DNA from: Larix kaempferi
Lineage: Eukaryota; Streptophyta; Pinopsida; Pinales; Pinaceae
Length of the DNA: 64,000 nucleotides
Reading direction: 5' to 3'
Assembly (NCBI GenBank): GCA_027924585.1
Contig: BSBM01000636.1
Coordinates: 4,232,001 to 4,296,000 of the forward strand
Shown here: positions 24,435 to 37,476 of the stretch, piece after piece
Position numbering within the stretch: position 1 is the first letter of the stretch
How the letters are laid out: each line of letters begins with the position of its first letter
Notes under the pieces: generated by a model
What the model saw: only the letters and a program-made list of their open reading frames with translations
Databases searched by the model: none
Told to the model about the DNA's origin: nothing
Position numbers and translations under genes: made by a program

Positions 24435-24811
24435 GGAGAGAGATTCTCATTGTAAGGGGACTTGTGGCTCTGGATTATTGGAATAGAAAATTATTATTGC
24501 ATCTATCTCCAGTGTTGTGGTGAATGTTTTTTGGTGTTCGTTCGTTGGTTCTTCCTTTGCACTGAGTTATTGGAGATCTTGTTTGCCATATCTTTTGTAC
24601 CACGTTTTTTGCATCTACAGGTGGAGGCCGATTTGCTTTGAGGAGGAAGTATTGGTAGGGGAAGACTCTCCCTACTTCTTTGGATCTCTTCGTTGGTAAC
24701 AGGGAGTATTACTGTCCCAGGACCTTCTATTCTATGTTATCATTTCATTTTACTTGTATTTCCTCCATACTTGACCTCTCTGATTGAAATCGATTTTCCT
24801 TGGATTGACAG

Positions 24812-24929
24812 GTAGAGGAGGGCGCACTTGTGGGCTAGGGCATCAATTTGGCAAGCAAAATCAACAATTTCTCATTTGATCTCTGCGGGAATCTTCCTCA
24901 ACATCAAGACATCTCTCTTCATCACTCAG
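24812..24929 (+). other. Exon-like leader block in X solo LTR (118 nt)
   Basis: Preceded by TGGATTGACAG, starts GTAGAGGAGGGCGCACTTG and ends before the donor-like GTATGATC at 24930. Confidence 0.55.
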
Positions 24930-26371
24930 GTATGATCTCAAGGTAATTTCTATCTCCATGATCTATCCACTTGTCTAAAACATTTCAAACCCTAATTAAT
25001 CAAAACCCCCATTTTTACATTTTTTCAGATCTACTGAGATCTAGTGGGTTTTTGGGTATAATATTGAAAACCCACCTCTATAGTATCCACGGCATCCCGG
25101 ATCTATAGTTTGGTGAGGATTGGCCTCCATTTGACCCTCTTCCCAAGGCACTTAGCCTCTCCAAGCAAGGGCGCACTTCTTGGTTTGGGTGAGTTAACCT
25201 AGATCTAGTACGTGGGTAGTTGAGATTCCACTTGATCTACAATCTACATATCCAATAACCTACCCCAGATTGTCACTTTTATGATTTCTACCTTGTGGGC
25301 CCTATTCCACATTTTAAGGGATTTAATCCCATTTTTGGACCACTTGGTATCTTTATACTCAGATCTAGTAAGATCTAGCCATTGGATTGCTTTGAAATTA
25401 TAGATCCATATCCTCACCTGATCAACCTACTTGGATCTAAATTTTGGATGCCATTGGACTTGTCTTGATTCATTAATCCCACTTTTTAGCCTCCTTGGGT
25501 AAAGTCGCACTACCTTGGAGATTGGAGTTTCTCCACTTCTAGGACATGGGTACATGAGATTTTAGTAGATTTGAAACGAGCATAATTCAAAACCTAGGTC
25601 TAGTTGGTCACTTTATCAAATCTTGCCTTGGGGATAGCATTCCTTGTTTTAAGGGATTGTGGTCCACTTAGGTCAAACCTAGATCTAGACCTATTCATCC
25701 ATCAAGACTTTAATCACCCACTTGTCTCATGCAATAGGAGTCCTTAACCACAAGTTAACCTTACTTTGACTCCATTATCCCAATTCCCAAGGCACTGATC
25801 TCTCTCTAAGTCAATTCGACTTTCCTAGATTGTTGGATTAACTTGTGGTTTGATCCTTGTTTGGTGGACTAAACCCTTTGATGTCATCATACTTCATGAT
25901 CAAGCTTGTCACTTGTACTAGTTATCCCCAATTCAACCCTTACACTACCCTGCATTGGACACGGTTCCCAAGGCAGTGGATTTTCTCACATTGACTAGTA
26001 CCATAATCCTGGATCTTATTTTCAAATACTATAAGTCACTCACACATCGACAATGAACCAAAGCAATACTCATTGAACCCCTCACTTGTCTTGTGACTTC
26101 ATCCTTAGGTCTAGGATAAACCATACACCCTACTCCACTTAGTATTAACTTCATTTGGTGTCTTGGTTTTGATCTCTCTTGTCGGGAGTAGATCGGGTCT
26201 CCCCCTTTGTTGTCTGGGTTAGATAACATAAAGCGAAGGTTGCCTCGACTGGCGTGACAACCAACTATTGGAGTTCGAGGTGATCGTGGTTGCACCTTTT
26301 GAGTTGCCCTTCCCTATTGCCATCCATTAATGGATACATCCATAGGGGTAACTGCAGTTTAGGTGATAACA

Positions 26372-26470
26372 AGAACCGTGGCATCTCTTGGGTCACCTCT
26401 TTAGTTGTCTATCTCCTCTACCATCCCGGATGGGATACCTTTAGGGACAGCTACAAGTTGTGTGATAACA
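26372..26470 (+). mobile_element. 3' end fragment of a Y-type long LTR
   Basis: 99 bp beginning AGAACCGTGGCATCTC and ending TTGTGTGATAACA, nearly the same as the last 110 bp of the LTR at 6140-10340. The X-type LTR abuts it on the left and its own upstream part is absent from the window. Confidence 0.85.
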
Positions 26471-26826
26471 GTTATCTTGTCCTAGAGAGGACGTCTTCTC
26501 CCCTTGGGGCGCACTTCACAGTTGATCATTTGTATTCAATAATTTATCATATCATTATGTGTATCTTTGTAAAAGGTTGAGTCCTAGGGTGATTTATGCC
26601 CCTAGTGACCCCTTTATGATGTTAGCCCATGTTATATCATGATGTTTTATTGTATTGGCCCCTCCTAGGGCATCCTTGGGAAAAAGTGCGCCCCCCTCTT
26701 ATGACTTAGTCATTGATCCATGTAATGAAAAATGAAAAATATCTCCACCATTGATGATCTCTATTGTATCTTTTAATCTCAACTACTCATTCAAAAAGTG
26801 GTTAGGGTTTTGGTCTCTCTCGGATC

Positions 26827-26833
26827 TATTTAA
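26827..26833 (+). promoter_or_regulatory. TATA box of LTR Z
   Basis: TATTTAA, then GAGAGAGGA, CTCATTGTAAAGTGAC and GGCTCTGGATTTCTGGAAT. Confidence 0.65.
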
Positions 26834-27202
26834 GAGAGAGGACCCCCTCATTGTAAAGTGACTTTTGGCTCTGGATTTCTGGAATAAAGAAAATATTTTG
26901 TGATCAAATACTTGTGCTCTTGTGGTTGGATGTGAGATGCGGTGATTGAATACTAGTTTTCTCTTGCATTGAAAGATCTTTGTAGTAGCTCTCTTATATT
27001 TTTTGGATCCATCTTTTGATTGCAATAGGAAGGCCCATTTGAAGAGGGGCGCACTTGTAGAGGGAGCTCACCTTGCTTCTCTCTCCCAAATCGGGGTTCA
27101 AACAGGGAGTAGATTTGTCTTATGACCATTTACTCATTCATTATTTATCTCTTGTTGTTTATCATCCATCTTGTCTTGCATTATTGATTGATTCTTCTTC
27201 AG

Positions 27203-27326
27203 TTGTGAAGGATAGGAGGGACACACTTGGCTCCTTGGGCGTTATCTTGGACGTGGGTACTCAAAGTCTTCACTTGATCTTGTTGGGGTTAGTCTTCACC
27301 ATGCGGCATGCATCTACAAACACCAA
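27203..27326 (+). other. Exon-like leader block in LTR Z (124 nt)
   Basis: Preceded by TTCTTCTTCAG; contains GGAGGGACACACTTGG; ends before a consensus donor GTAAGTG at 27327. Confidence 0.5.
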
Positions 27327-28165
27327 GTAAGTGATTGCAATTGTTTATCTTTCATTTTATTGATCTGTCCATTAGTCTTAGCTTAGATCTACATTCAAAC
27401 CCTAACTCCGTAAAATCAAAAAATTCTTTAGGTCACATAACTCAAAATTGTGGTGATTCCTTTATGGGTTTTTATCTCAAGGCCTAGCCCAAGGTGGGTT
27501 CCCTAGGGCGTCACCCTTGGAGGACTCCATCTACCCATTTCCCAAGGAACTGCTCCTCAACCAATTCGCCTCCTTGGTTTGGTCATCTTTTTGGTTAAAT
27601 TGTGATCCAATCTTTGCTTGTGTGTGTTGACATTGTCATAACTATCATCAAGCCACCCCACATAGGTGCTAGAAATCCCTAATCTTCTCTAGATCCACTA
27701 CTTTGGCTATTTTCTCGAATTCTAAGTCAATTCCCCCAAGGTGGCAGGATTTGATCATTTGTGCTAGCAACTAGATCCTATATTTGTATCTAAACTCCTA
27801 AGTCGCTTTAATCAAACACATTGGGTTGACATTTCATTTATCTTAAGCCTCTCAATCCAAGCATAACCCCTATAGTGACTTCATCCCATAGATCTAGGGT
27901 TTCATCTACCCATCACCTTACGTACTCTATCCATTAGTTTGATCTAGTGATTTGGTTTAGATTTTTCCTGTCGAGATTACATCAGGGTCTCCCCCTTTGC
28001 TACCTTGGGCTTTGGTGGCATAAAGCGAAGAGTGCCTCAATTGGCGTGACAACCAATCCATCCGGGGATTGAGGCCCTCTTAGGTCACCTCTTTAGTTGT
28101 CTAGCTCCTCTACCATCCTAGATAGGATCATCCTTTAAGGGGCAACTACAAGTTGTGTGATAACA

Positions 28166-29925
28166 CCCCCCATTTTGCAAGTGTGTGCACATGTAATTTT
28201 TATCACATTTTCGGTAAGGGGTTACATTTTGATGGAGATTTGGATGTCCTAGTATTGATGCTTGTGGAGGCCTTTTCTTGTGGAGTGTTCTTGATCCTTG
28301 GCACATATATGGAACCCTAGCACTTTTGGTTATCATCTTTGGTTGAACACCCTCCTTGTTTCTATCTTGTGGCATATGTGGTGGCATTCTAGTGGCTTGG
28401 AGGAGTCGTCCCATTCCTCATGGGTTGGTTATCTATTGTGAACACTTGTTCTTGAGTTGGATGCTCCTATTTTTATTGATGGTATCCTTGGTTCATGGAT
28501 TAATGAGTTGGCATGAAGGTTGGGGTTTGGTTGTTATGTGGACATTTATTACATGTGTTGAGGTTGTTCCCCACTTGATGGAGTATTTCGCATAGATGAG
28601 CACCCACCGGTATCTATTTGTTGATAGAGGGTTTGACCCCTTGATGTATGGAAGCAACCTCTTGCACTTGTTGACTTGTTCTACATTCATTGGTTTTCCT
28701 TTGATGAGCACCCACCCTTTGGAGGGTTGTTTACACACTCATCAAAGCCATTTTTTATGGGACGTTTTTGGAGGGGTGTCCTAGCTCCGGGAGCAGTTAT
28801 ATTCTGAGAGAGTGGCCATATTTATGCCATCTCAACGCCATTAGTTGCAGAGTGGCCGCAGAATTTCTGGAAAGTGGTTATAATAGAAAATCATATAAAT
28901 ATTAAGAAAGTTAGCATTTGCAAACCTACCATTTAAAGAGCCACACTGTATTTTTATCATGCTTACCTTTTGGATCCTTTTCATGGAGAGCCTTTGGAGG
29001 CTAGATTTGACTTCTTCTTGTCATCATTCACCCTCATTTAATGGACACACCCCTTTATTGGGCCTTTCTTCTCTTGGATATTGTACTTGTGGCTTTTACC
29101 ACCATATTTCATGGATTTTGTTAGATTTTGTTAGGATTTGTTGTAGTATTATGATTTGTTTACTCCTCCCTGGGATAGATCTAGGGTTTTGGTAGATTTA
29201 TTATTATTTTATTATGAAGGAAGTTGAGCTCATCTCATATATAAGAGAGTCTCTTCATCATTCATTGCTCATGTTTGGATTGGGGGGGAAATCCCAACAA
29301 GACTTGATGAAATATCTCTTGGTGCTTATGGATGGTCGATGCTAGCAATATGATGAGGAAATATTGTTAATGCCATGGTGTATTTTTTGGATCAATAATG
29401 GTTTCTTACTTGGGATGATTTTCAAGTGAACTCTTTATTTTGTAGGTCAAATTTATTTACTTTATGGTTGAATAGGTGGTGTATTTTCAGCTCTTGATTG
29501 TATGCCCTAGGATTCCATGTTTGATAAATATTATGCCCAAGTTAGTGTTGAAGATACCACTCTGGTTATTCCCTCGTAGATCCTAGGATAAATCTAGCTT
29601 TCGTGGATATGGTAGGAATTGGCTCTCAAACCATAGCTCTCCATGGATGTTAGTAAGCTCTTCATTACTATCCTTGATTTACGCCATTTTCCCATTTGAT
29701 AAGACATTGCTATCCAACCCCTTCATCGCCATTATCTTTTACTTTCATAAAACACCTAGTTTTGCTAGGTTACTCTTCAAATTCACCTTGTGCTTCATTG
29801 TTAAACCATAATAATCCTATTTAGGAACTCCTCCCATGAGCTACAAAAGAGCTAGCCTAAAGAACAGAAGAGGGTTAGGTGCGGTGACATTGGTGTCCCT
29901 CTCGTTTATCCATAGGCCATCATTG
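28166..29925. other. Unassigned sequence between LTR Z and a LINE remnant
   Basis: No gene supported. GATGAGCACCCACC occurs twice (about 28595 and 28703). A TATATAAGAGAG box near 29240 on the plus strand resembles the promoters of the long LTRs, so part of this may be another decayed LTR. Confidence 0.4.
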
Positions 29926-29929
29926 ATGT

Positions 29930-30650
29930 TAGAAATTTCATCTCAAGAGGTGGGTTTGTGTGATAACATGCCCAAAGTGTAAGAATGTGATCAATGGTCT
30001 AGTGTGCCAATCAAAATCCAACCTATCTGGTAGCGCTAAGATGCCTCTATCCAAGCTCCCCAAAAGGCTTCATATGGCGGACTATAGCATAGAGTTTTGA
30101 GAAAGTGCGGCCAATCATGATCTTTCTATAGTTATTGGAATCTACAATAGAGCCCAATTTGTGGATTGAGTGAATAGTATGGTGAGACCAAGGCTGCAGG
30201 AAACCTGTATGGACCACATCGTGGAACAAGTCAACCAAGTGGCAGTCCAAAGCATGGAGACCATACTTGAATAGTTATGCATAGAACCCTTCTTCATTTG
30301 CTACTTTGTTGGTATTCATCACTTAGAGTGCCTCCCGGATATCTCGGTAAGAGAATAAGTAGCAAGAGGGAGGGGGGGGAGATAACCTAGATTAAAGGTT
30401 ACCCCCAGATATCGTAGAGGGAGGAGGAATGGGAAAACATGGATTTTGGATCAAGATCAGGTGGGAGGTGGGAGTGGTGAGAGAAGATGGTTCGCATAAA
30501 TTCTTGGGGTAGTGGATGAGGGAGACCATCAACTCCCATCTCCTTTGTGAGATGAACAGTGTTATCAAAACCGGTCCAATTCTTGACAAAATGGTCGGCC
30601 CGACTAGTTTCACCCCTCCACCGGTCCAAACCCCTGCACCAGACCAAAAA
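29930..30650 (-). pseudogene. LINE endonuclease/reverse-transcriptase linker and RT start, decayed
   Basis: The minus strand reads LTKEMGVDGLPHPLPQEF, then farther on HTIHSIHKLGSIVDSNNYRK followed by IMIGRTFSKLYAI, and then after stops VGF..AH.TIDHILTLWA. The NYRxIxI...KLYA signature and TIDHIxTL are characteristic of the start of the non-LTR reverse-transcriptase domain. Several in-frame stops show it is inactive. With the remnants at 4.5 and 13.2 kb this suggests one LINE family that inserted repeatedly in the region. Confidence 0.75.
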
Positions 30651-31240
30651 TGCCCATTTCAGTACGGAACCGGCTTTTTTTCACTGAACTGGCTAGTTCT
30701 GTACATCGTCGCATGGCCGCGATTATGGGCCTATAAAATGCAATTTAAAATAAAAAAAAAAAAAAAAAACTACTCTAATCTAACTTAACCTAATCTAAAC
30801 AATAATCAACAGTAATAGTAAATGGTAAAATTTAATTCTTAAAGTAAAAGTGGCACTCTCCTTATCTTTCATTTTCTATCATTTTACTTAAATCTTTAAC
30901 ATTACCAATAATTGTTTTAGGATGTTTGAGAGTGGTTCCAACCTCATCAGACTTCATATGCAAAAAGTAGAATTTTAGATCTCATTCAGAATTCAACAGA
31001 CTTAATAGTATTCAGGGTTTCAAGATTGCAACGTTTCTACTAGATTCTATCATGTATGAGGGTAGGGGATTGGCATTTAATCAAGCGCATCAACCCCTCT
31101 ATGTGCCCCGATGTTGGTGATGCTAATTGTTTAAATCCATTGTCATGACCTTAGTAAAAATGTACTCTTCACTCAAGCAAAATTACTTATTAGAAATGCA
31201 GAGTTTTTTCTACCTTTTTTAAAATGCTTGGATTAGGAGG
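30556..31240. other. Unassigned sequence with poly-A tract
   Basis: Begins CAGTGTTATCAAAACCGG, which looks like an hAT-type terminus, and includes an A18 run at about 30752-30769. No matching second terminus was found. The rest is AT-rich with no gene. Confidence 0.35.
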
Positions 31241-32060
31241 TGCAATCACATTTATTGTAGCTGGGAGCTACTCATCATTTTGGTTGAGCAGATCGCTGTC
31301 ATGAGCCTAGTCCTTACACTTGAGGCGGTGTTTTATCAAAGGATGGCAGTGGTTGGATGATCTATATCATTATTAAGCAGTTGGATCATGCAAGGGCACA
31401 GGAGGAGAGGGACCACCTAGCCTCCAGGTCATCATTGAACCCTCTTCATGATCTCCCTTGTCATACTTTTCAAACCTTGGTTCTGTGGGCATTCAGGAGC
31501 AGAGTTCTATACAGTTGGATCTCATCTTCCCTTGCCATTCAGAGTCAACAGAGTTGGTCTAGATGGATTTCTTTTTGCAGCTGCAGCTCAGAGCAGGTAT
31601 ATGGCAGAGGTATATTATGGATTTCATGATTCTTATTAATATACTGACTGTGCTAGACTTCGTTGTACATTGGTGATCATACTGGATATTCTGGTTGTTA
31701 TTAGTGGGACTTGTACTTGGAGTGATATAGGTACATTAGTAATAGTTTCATATACATGCTCTTGTTTGGGTTAATTGCATATGTAAAATATAAATCAGTC
31801 CCCTCTCTCCTAGTTTCGTATTTGGCATTATTCCACTTATTTGTCTCATCCGTTTGTTTTCAAAATCCTTTGAATTGGACATGACAGATGAACCCGAGGA
31901 CCTCCCCCTCTATGACCTCTTTCATTGGATGGCCTCCATGTTTTCTCCTGGTGTCTCGGCTCTGAGGTGTGTGGCAAAGTCTATAGACCCGTTGATCTTT
32001 TTATACTTGTAGCTCAGGTGTGTTATCAACTGTATCTGTACAATAGTTGAAACCTCATTG
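31241..32060 (+). mobile_element. 5' part of a degenerate long LTR (W-like host)
   Basis: TGCAATCACATTTATTGTAG, then CTGGGAGCTAC, parallels the start of the W-type LTR at 55155 (TGTTATCACATCTATG, then CTGGAGCTACC). The TGTCTCGGCTCTGAG block at about 31950 lies at about the same distance from the start as in W (about 710 versus 735 bp). The LTR appears to continue at 36.70-37.03, 54.94-55.15 and 58.98-60.9 kb, having been split by copy B, the Copia element and a solo LTR. Confidence 0.6.
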
Positions 32061-32399
32061 AGCCGCCAGTGTTGGAACACATCAATGTTCACTTCCAGAG
32101 TATCTGGGTTTCAGATATTTGGGTCTATCCAGTTTTGGCTAGCCAGTTTTGTTTTTGAGTCGACATGACCATGGCCCCATGGGGGTTTGTAACAAAGTGT
32201 GCTAGTAGGGTTTGAGTGGCTCGGTTCCCCATGACTTGATTAAGCAACTAAGGTATTCCAGGGAGTTTTTTCCCTTGTCAATTATACTTTGCTTAAGGTG
32301 ATGTATAATCGATGAGGTTTTCTCCCGCTTCCTCCAAAGCTGGAATGCCCGATTTTGAAAATCTGAGCCGTGGGGGTTATTAGAATCCAACTAATATGT

Positions 32400-35300
32400 A
32401 TAAACCTACTAGACACTATTAGAATAGGTTTTGGTCATGTCCTAAGTCTCTAGGACCCCCAGAAAAAATTTTAAAAAAATTTTACCGGACGCGTTGGATT
32501 TGGGGTTTTTAATTTTTTAATTATTTTTTAAATTTTAATTAAATTTCTCTATAATTTAAATAGAGAAGTTTGAGTCTGTAATATGTCAGTCATCCAGGGT
32601 CCGAATTTAGTGATTGATGGCTCGTTTCATAAGCCAAAAATACACATGACCCATGGACCAGCTAAACCCAACTTTCGGATGTCAATTCAGCCTCATAATT
32701 AATATTTTCTCTAAAAAGCCATTTACGGAGAAATTATTAATTAAATTAATAAATTTGAATATTTTGGAGAAATCCAAAACTCTCCAAAATAATCAGAAAT
32801 GAATAAAATAAAAGGCTAATTGACATGGCACTGGACATTAATGAAGATTCCAATCATCTCAGTCATCAACCAGACCACTATCCAGTCACCAGCAAGAGAT
32901 CTCCTCAAGCTAATTCGCCCTCTTCCATGCAAAACTCGATTTAGTGAGTTGTCAAGTGTTAAATGGGTTGGTTGATATGCATTTAAGCCTATGGTAGACG
33001 CCCTCTTTGACTCATCAAATCACAAGCTTGGCTCTTCTTGCAAACTCGAGTTAGTACCTACCTTATCACTCCACTTGTCACCTACCAACCCACTCGCCAT
33101 CCCTCATTTAGCTCACGCCCTTGCCTTGTGCTCACGTGGATCCTAGTTGGAGCTTGCCCATTGGAGGGGTGGACCTTCCCATGCAATCACCAAAGTCGAG
33201 CTTGCCACTTCACCACCACTCTAAGCATTTGATTGAGTTTAGATTGGAATTCGACTTCATGTCTATTGTCATTGGCTCTCTCTCATGCCAAACTCGACCT
33301 AGGGTTTTAGTGTTTGGTTTTGCTATAAAGAGAGGCCCATTTGGGTTATTATCTCATGGATAATTTTGAGCAAACTTACTCTGTCAGATTGTAGATGTGT
33401 TATAGCTTTTGCTAATTGAAATAAAGTGACTTTGGAGGTCCATATGGTGTGTTGATCTTGTTCATGGAAATTGCTTCAAGTTAATCAAGGTGATCTTGTT
33501 CCATGTTTTTGCTTACATTTTCATTGTTTTGATCAAGTTTGTTAAAGCTTAAAAGACTTTTTTAAGTCCGTAGGATGGGCATTTGAGTTCAACTTGTCCA
33601 TTGATGTTGGGTTGTTTGTGATTTGGAAGTAGTGAATTGTAGTCGGAAATACTAATACTCTTCTAATCTCTTTCAATTTTGCATACTAGATTTGATCAAA
33701 ACTTGTTTGTAAGTGATACATTTTGCAGATCTCATAGGTTTGAAGAGGAGTTGGAACTCGGTTGTCTCCTCCATCTCTTCAAAGGGCCCCTTTTTCCTAA
33801 CATTTGTGCATTGCAGGATCTCCCAAAGTCGATCTCATAACATCAAAAATTTGACAAGAAGTGTTAGATTCAAGGATCCATCCAATATTCAAAAAGACTC
33901 TTAAATTGGTTACTTTGTTCCTAAGGCTAACTTCCTCAAGCCTCTCTTGTATTCTCCTTGAATCCCTTTTCATTGACTTGCTAGCCCATTCTTCCCTTGC
34001 CCTAGTCTAGCCCTACCATCCATCTTCTCTTCTTCTCCATTCGTCCTATCTCTTTCTCCCTAAGCTTGCCTTCGTCCTACCTCATCATTCCCCTCTTTCT
34101 CCACTCTTTTGGCCTCTTTTTTCATCCCTCCTCGTCCAATTTATTTGAGCTTCCCTCTCCCATTCGTTTTTGCCCTCTCTCTTTGCTCTCGTCAACCCTA
34201 GAAAAGCCTCCTCCCTCTTCCCGTCTTACCCCATTTGAGTGCCTTCTTCCTCTTGTCTTTATCCCTTTACCTTGCCATTCCTTACCTTTTCGTCCACCTT
34301 CATTTACTAGCTCCTTCACCCTCTTCATTTTGCCCTTAAGTTTGCTCCTCTTCCCCTTCTCGTCCATCCCCATTTAGGCCCTAAAACACATCAAAACAAA
34401 CACAAAAAACTTGTTAAGTATTTGTTAATGATTAGATCTCATGCTTAGAGGAGTTAATAGTTAGGCATTGTTAGATTCTATCATACTTCGCATTAGGTCT
34501 TGCTAGGATCTAGTTTGCATCTAGTCTATTTTGTTAATCAAACTTGCATCTTAGATTTCATTGTTAAAGTTAGGCTTGCATTTGTTTATTCAAACTTTCT
34601 AGTATAGATCTTAGATTTCATTGTTACATTTTGGATCTTAAGATTAGTTTAGTTTCAAATTTTATTTTGATTTGATTAACAATGACAGGTGCTTAAGCTT
34701 TGTTGTGTAGGTGCCTAAAGGAAAGATCCATAACAAACAAGGCAAAAGACAAGAAGAAGCATAACCCAAAATCAAGCACCAAAACCAAGAAGACTCAAAC
34801 TTGTTGGGATTTTGAACCAAAGTGCCAATCATTTTCCTTTTGTAAAAAGCCACTAAGGCTTGTTTCATTTTCATTTTTTCAAGCTTCGTCAAAAGGTTGA
34901 AATTCCTAAATATTGTACTTGTTTAATAAAATCTCTGATTTGTGGGGTCTTTAATCCCCCACCCCCAACTTCCCCATTTGGGGAAGTTTTGTAGTGTCTT
35001 TGATTGGTTTGAGTTTCTAGCTTAGATCTCTGATATGCTCTTAGATTAGTTTCCATTTCAATAAACTGTTTAAAGTAGAAATATTTTGAATCTCACCGAT
35101 AGTGGATCAAGAGTGCTCTCTATCGGAGAGTTGTTTTTCTTTTTTATATTTCCAATTTACTTACCTCCATGCTCTCCCGAGTACGGTCTTTGACCTGAAA
35201 GAGATTCTTGGGTAGATTAGACTTTATTTTCTGTTCAGTATTTTATTTTTCATCTTGTCGCTTCTCTTCCAAGCCTTGACTAGAGTAAGCTAACTTTGGG

Positions 35301-36690
35301 ATTGCATCCCAAAGGCCACATAACTTTGTGGTAGCTTTTCGTTCCCCCATCAGCTTCTTGTGGACATCCAGCTAGCTGGAAGGTTTCCAAGACTGGTGGC
35401 TTCTAGTGGTTGACCTTGTTCGGAGGTTGATCCCACCTTTAGATTAGGATTTGTTTGGTAGAACACTAGATCTTTCAGTTTTCTCATTTTATTTGGCAAG
35501 TAGCATATTAGCAATATTTCATATCTTTCCGATCTATCACATGATTTAAGCATTTTAAAGTTGAAGTATCTTGCTATTACAACTACTATTTGCTTCCTAA
35601 AACGAACAAAGCCTCTTGAACTTGGCCAAATCCAAGTCAAGAGCACTCTCTATCGGAGAGCATTATTAGACCTGCATCTTTTCCTGCATTAGGCATTTTA
35701 AATTAGCAAGTCTCTTGAACTGTGGTCATAAGATCAAGTCAAGAGCGCTCTCTGTCGGAGAGTTGAACAAGTGCTCTAATAATAAAACTTTTCAACCCAT
35801 ACTTCCCTTTTAATTAGTTTATCTTGGTCTTTGTCCTACACCCGTATGCTCTGCCAACCAGAAACGGTTGGGCTAGTACTCAGAAAGGTGGAAGACTTGT
35901 TAATTTCATAAGTGATAACATTAATTAAAACTTTACCCAAAACCCCAACCAAGACAAAATCACTGAGTACTTCCTGAAACAGGTGGTGCCGGGAATCCAC
36001 TGTCAAACTCAAGGGCGGTCAAGCCGTAAGAACACTTGTTCTCTGAATCTGGGTGCTCCCGACCTATCATCTAAAAGGTTGCCAGTGTCTTTTTCGGTTA
36101 AGGTTCCACTTCTTGAATATCCTTGGTTTTAGCCTTAATAATCAAGACCACTAAAATCTTTAATTTACCAAGATAAGCTGCAAAACGATCTCACGAACAT
36201 TTCTCTCGAAACACTTGTATCAAACAACTCAATCACTCAGACATTTTTGACTCCATAAGGCACTGGTCCTTAATCACATATTTTATTTGCTTATTATCAA
36301 TTTGGGGTACTTGTTTTAATTTTCGTATAAAGAGTGATTCATATCTGATTCAGTGTATCTCTTATCTTCTCTTGCAACGTGGATCGCGTTATCTTGGTTT
36401 TATTTAAAGCATTATTGTGTCTCTCACCTTCAAAACTCCTAAACAACACCCATCTGCATCACAACACTAAAAAAAACATTTTAGACACACATTGAGCCAT
36501 AGACAACTCTTTGTAGGGACTACCCCCCTTGGCTTCGTTAGGAGTTAGCCTAAACGGAGGATCTGAGATTCAGGTGACAGTATCTGGCTCATTGCTTGCC
36601 CCCAAGGCCACACCTCTCTCACTTGTAGTGAAGAGACAGCTTTCGAAAGATTTCCGCTGCTGGTGTGCAATCTGGCGGACAACAAGGTGG
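32400..36690 (-). mobile_element. Large non-coding element, copy B (inverted relative to copy A)
   Basis: Homologous to 14226-17330 read in reverse: CTTTCGAAAG with GCTGGTGTGC (about 36640-36670), CCCCCAAGGCCACACC, CCCCTTGGCTTCG, three CTCTC/GAGAG motifs (about 35110, 35645, 35745), the pyrimidine-rich tract 33950-34380 and a TATAAAGAGAGG near 33325. It has a further AT-rich part (32460-32760) with TTTAAATAGAGA. The left border is uncertain; clear similarity to A starts near 32.9-33.1 kb. No coding region is supported. Confidence 0.6.
33950..34380 (+). repeat. Pyrimidine-rich tract of copy B
   Basis: About 430 bp dominated by CCTCTTC-like text, the reverse-strand counterpart of the purine tract in copy A. 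The open frames over it (about 34066-34377) are a by-product of composition. Confidence 0.8.
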
Positions 36691-36697
36691 ATTGAGT

Positions 36698-37029
36698 GCA
36701 GTTAGGTAGGCCTAGTCACCAAAAGTGTATCCCGTACACTTGAAACAAGTACTCTCATCCTTGAAAATGGTTAGTGGCTTAAGGGGTAGGTACTACTCCT
36801 TTGTATGAGGTTCAACCTATTTGCCCGTAAAAAGGCATTACTGTGGCAACTCCGTCGGGGCTATGGACGCTCGCAAGCAGCGGAGCTAAGACCGTGGCAT
36901 AACTGGGGCCCAAAAGGCTATCTAGGTCTAGTACATTTTAGCCATTAGCTAACCAAAGGAAGTGCAAAAATGAAATCTGCTTCAAAGAAATATCCAAAGA
37001 AAGAAATGAAAAAATGAAAGTCAAATGTG
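36698..37029 (+). mobile_element. Continuation of the degenerate W-like host LTR
   Basis: CAGTTAGGTAGGCCTAGTCACC at its start parallels CAGTTAGGATTGTG and GCCTCACCGGG at about 55965-55990 in W, and GGCCCAAAAGGCTATC (about 36908) parallels the AGCCAAAAAGGCT repeats of W. It ends at the Copia target duplication ATGTG (37025-37029). Confidence 0.55.
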
Positions 37030-37476
37030 TGTTTGGGTACACAGGGTACTCCCAAAAGACCGAACACCTAGAGCAACCACTTCACACAAACAGATCACAG
37101 ATCGATACATCGATGTTTTGACGTGGTTTAAACCCTCGTGAGGGAAACACTCCACAGCCCCGGCCAAATAGCTTCTACGGGACAATTTATTATGCAAAGA
37201 AAGAAAGTTACAAATGAGCTTCTCATAATCGATCAACTTTCCAATGACCCTCCATGCTCTTTAAATAGAGATCATGAACCAATCGGGTGTTAAGCCACGG
37301 ATCAAGAGTAGGTATGCTCTAAGAGAAGTTGAGCCGTCAGATCACAACATATCGTGACCGTCGGATTAAATATTTACAAATGCATACTAATGCATACTAA
37401 AGAAACACACTTTTCCTTACGGATATATTACACAAGTTGATCTTAACTAACTCCTAAGTGTCTAAATATCCTAACA
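37030..37476 (-). repeat. Copia downstream (3') LTR
   Basis: 447 bp, uninterrupted. On the minus strand it starts TGTTAGGATATTTAGAC and ends CCCAAACA. Contains TTTAAATAGAGATCATG (about 37260) whose reverse may mark the core promoter. Confidence 0.95.

Larger units (their letters stand above)
17331..26371 (+). mobile_element. Long solo LTR of subfamily X, split by a nested LTR
   Basis: Starts TGTTATCACATATATAG and ends TTAGGTGATAACA. Without the nested LTR (17599-22099) and its duplicated 5 bp it measures about 4535 bp, matching the 4537 bp LTRs of the intact element at 42968-54661, to which it is similar throughout. No target duplication: the left flank is GGAGT inside copy A, the right flank AGAAC inside a Y-type LTR end. 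This fits ectopic recombination between two elements. It carries two hairpins (22667, 22861), a TATA box (24427) and an exon-like block (24812-24929). Confidence 0.9.
26471..28165 (+). mobile_element. 3' part of another long LTR (subfamily Z)
   Basis: Holds the promoter-to-end half of a long LTR: TATA box (26827), CATTGTAAAGTGACTTTTGG, exon-like block 27203-27326, GGGTCTCCCCCTTTGC (about 27990), AAAGCGAAGAGTGCCTCAA, and the terminus TTGTGTGATAACA at 28165. The upstream half is missing. Similar to the X and Y types but distinct from both. Confidence 0.8.

Noticed and set aside
30556-30770. Possible hAT element starting CAGTGTTATCAAAACC with a poly-A tract
   Set aside because: No matching inverted terminus or 8 bp duplication was found, so it is mentioned only as unassigned sequence.
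34066-34377. Open frames on both strands over the pyrimidine-rich tract
   Set aside because: Explained by biased composition. No domain, and the equivalent tract in copy A does not preserve a frame.
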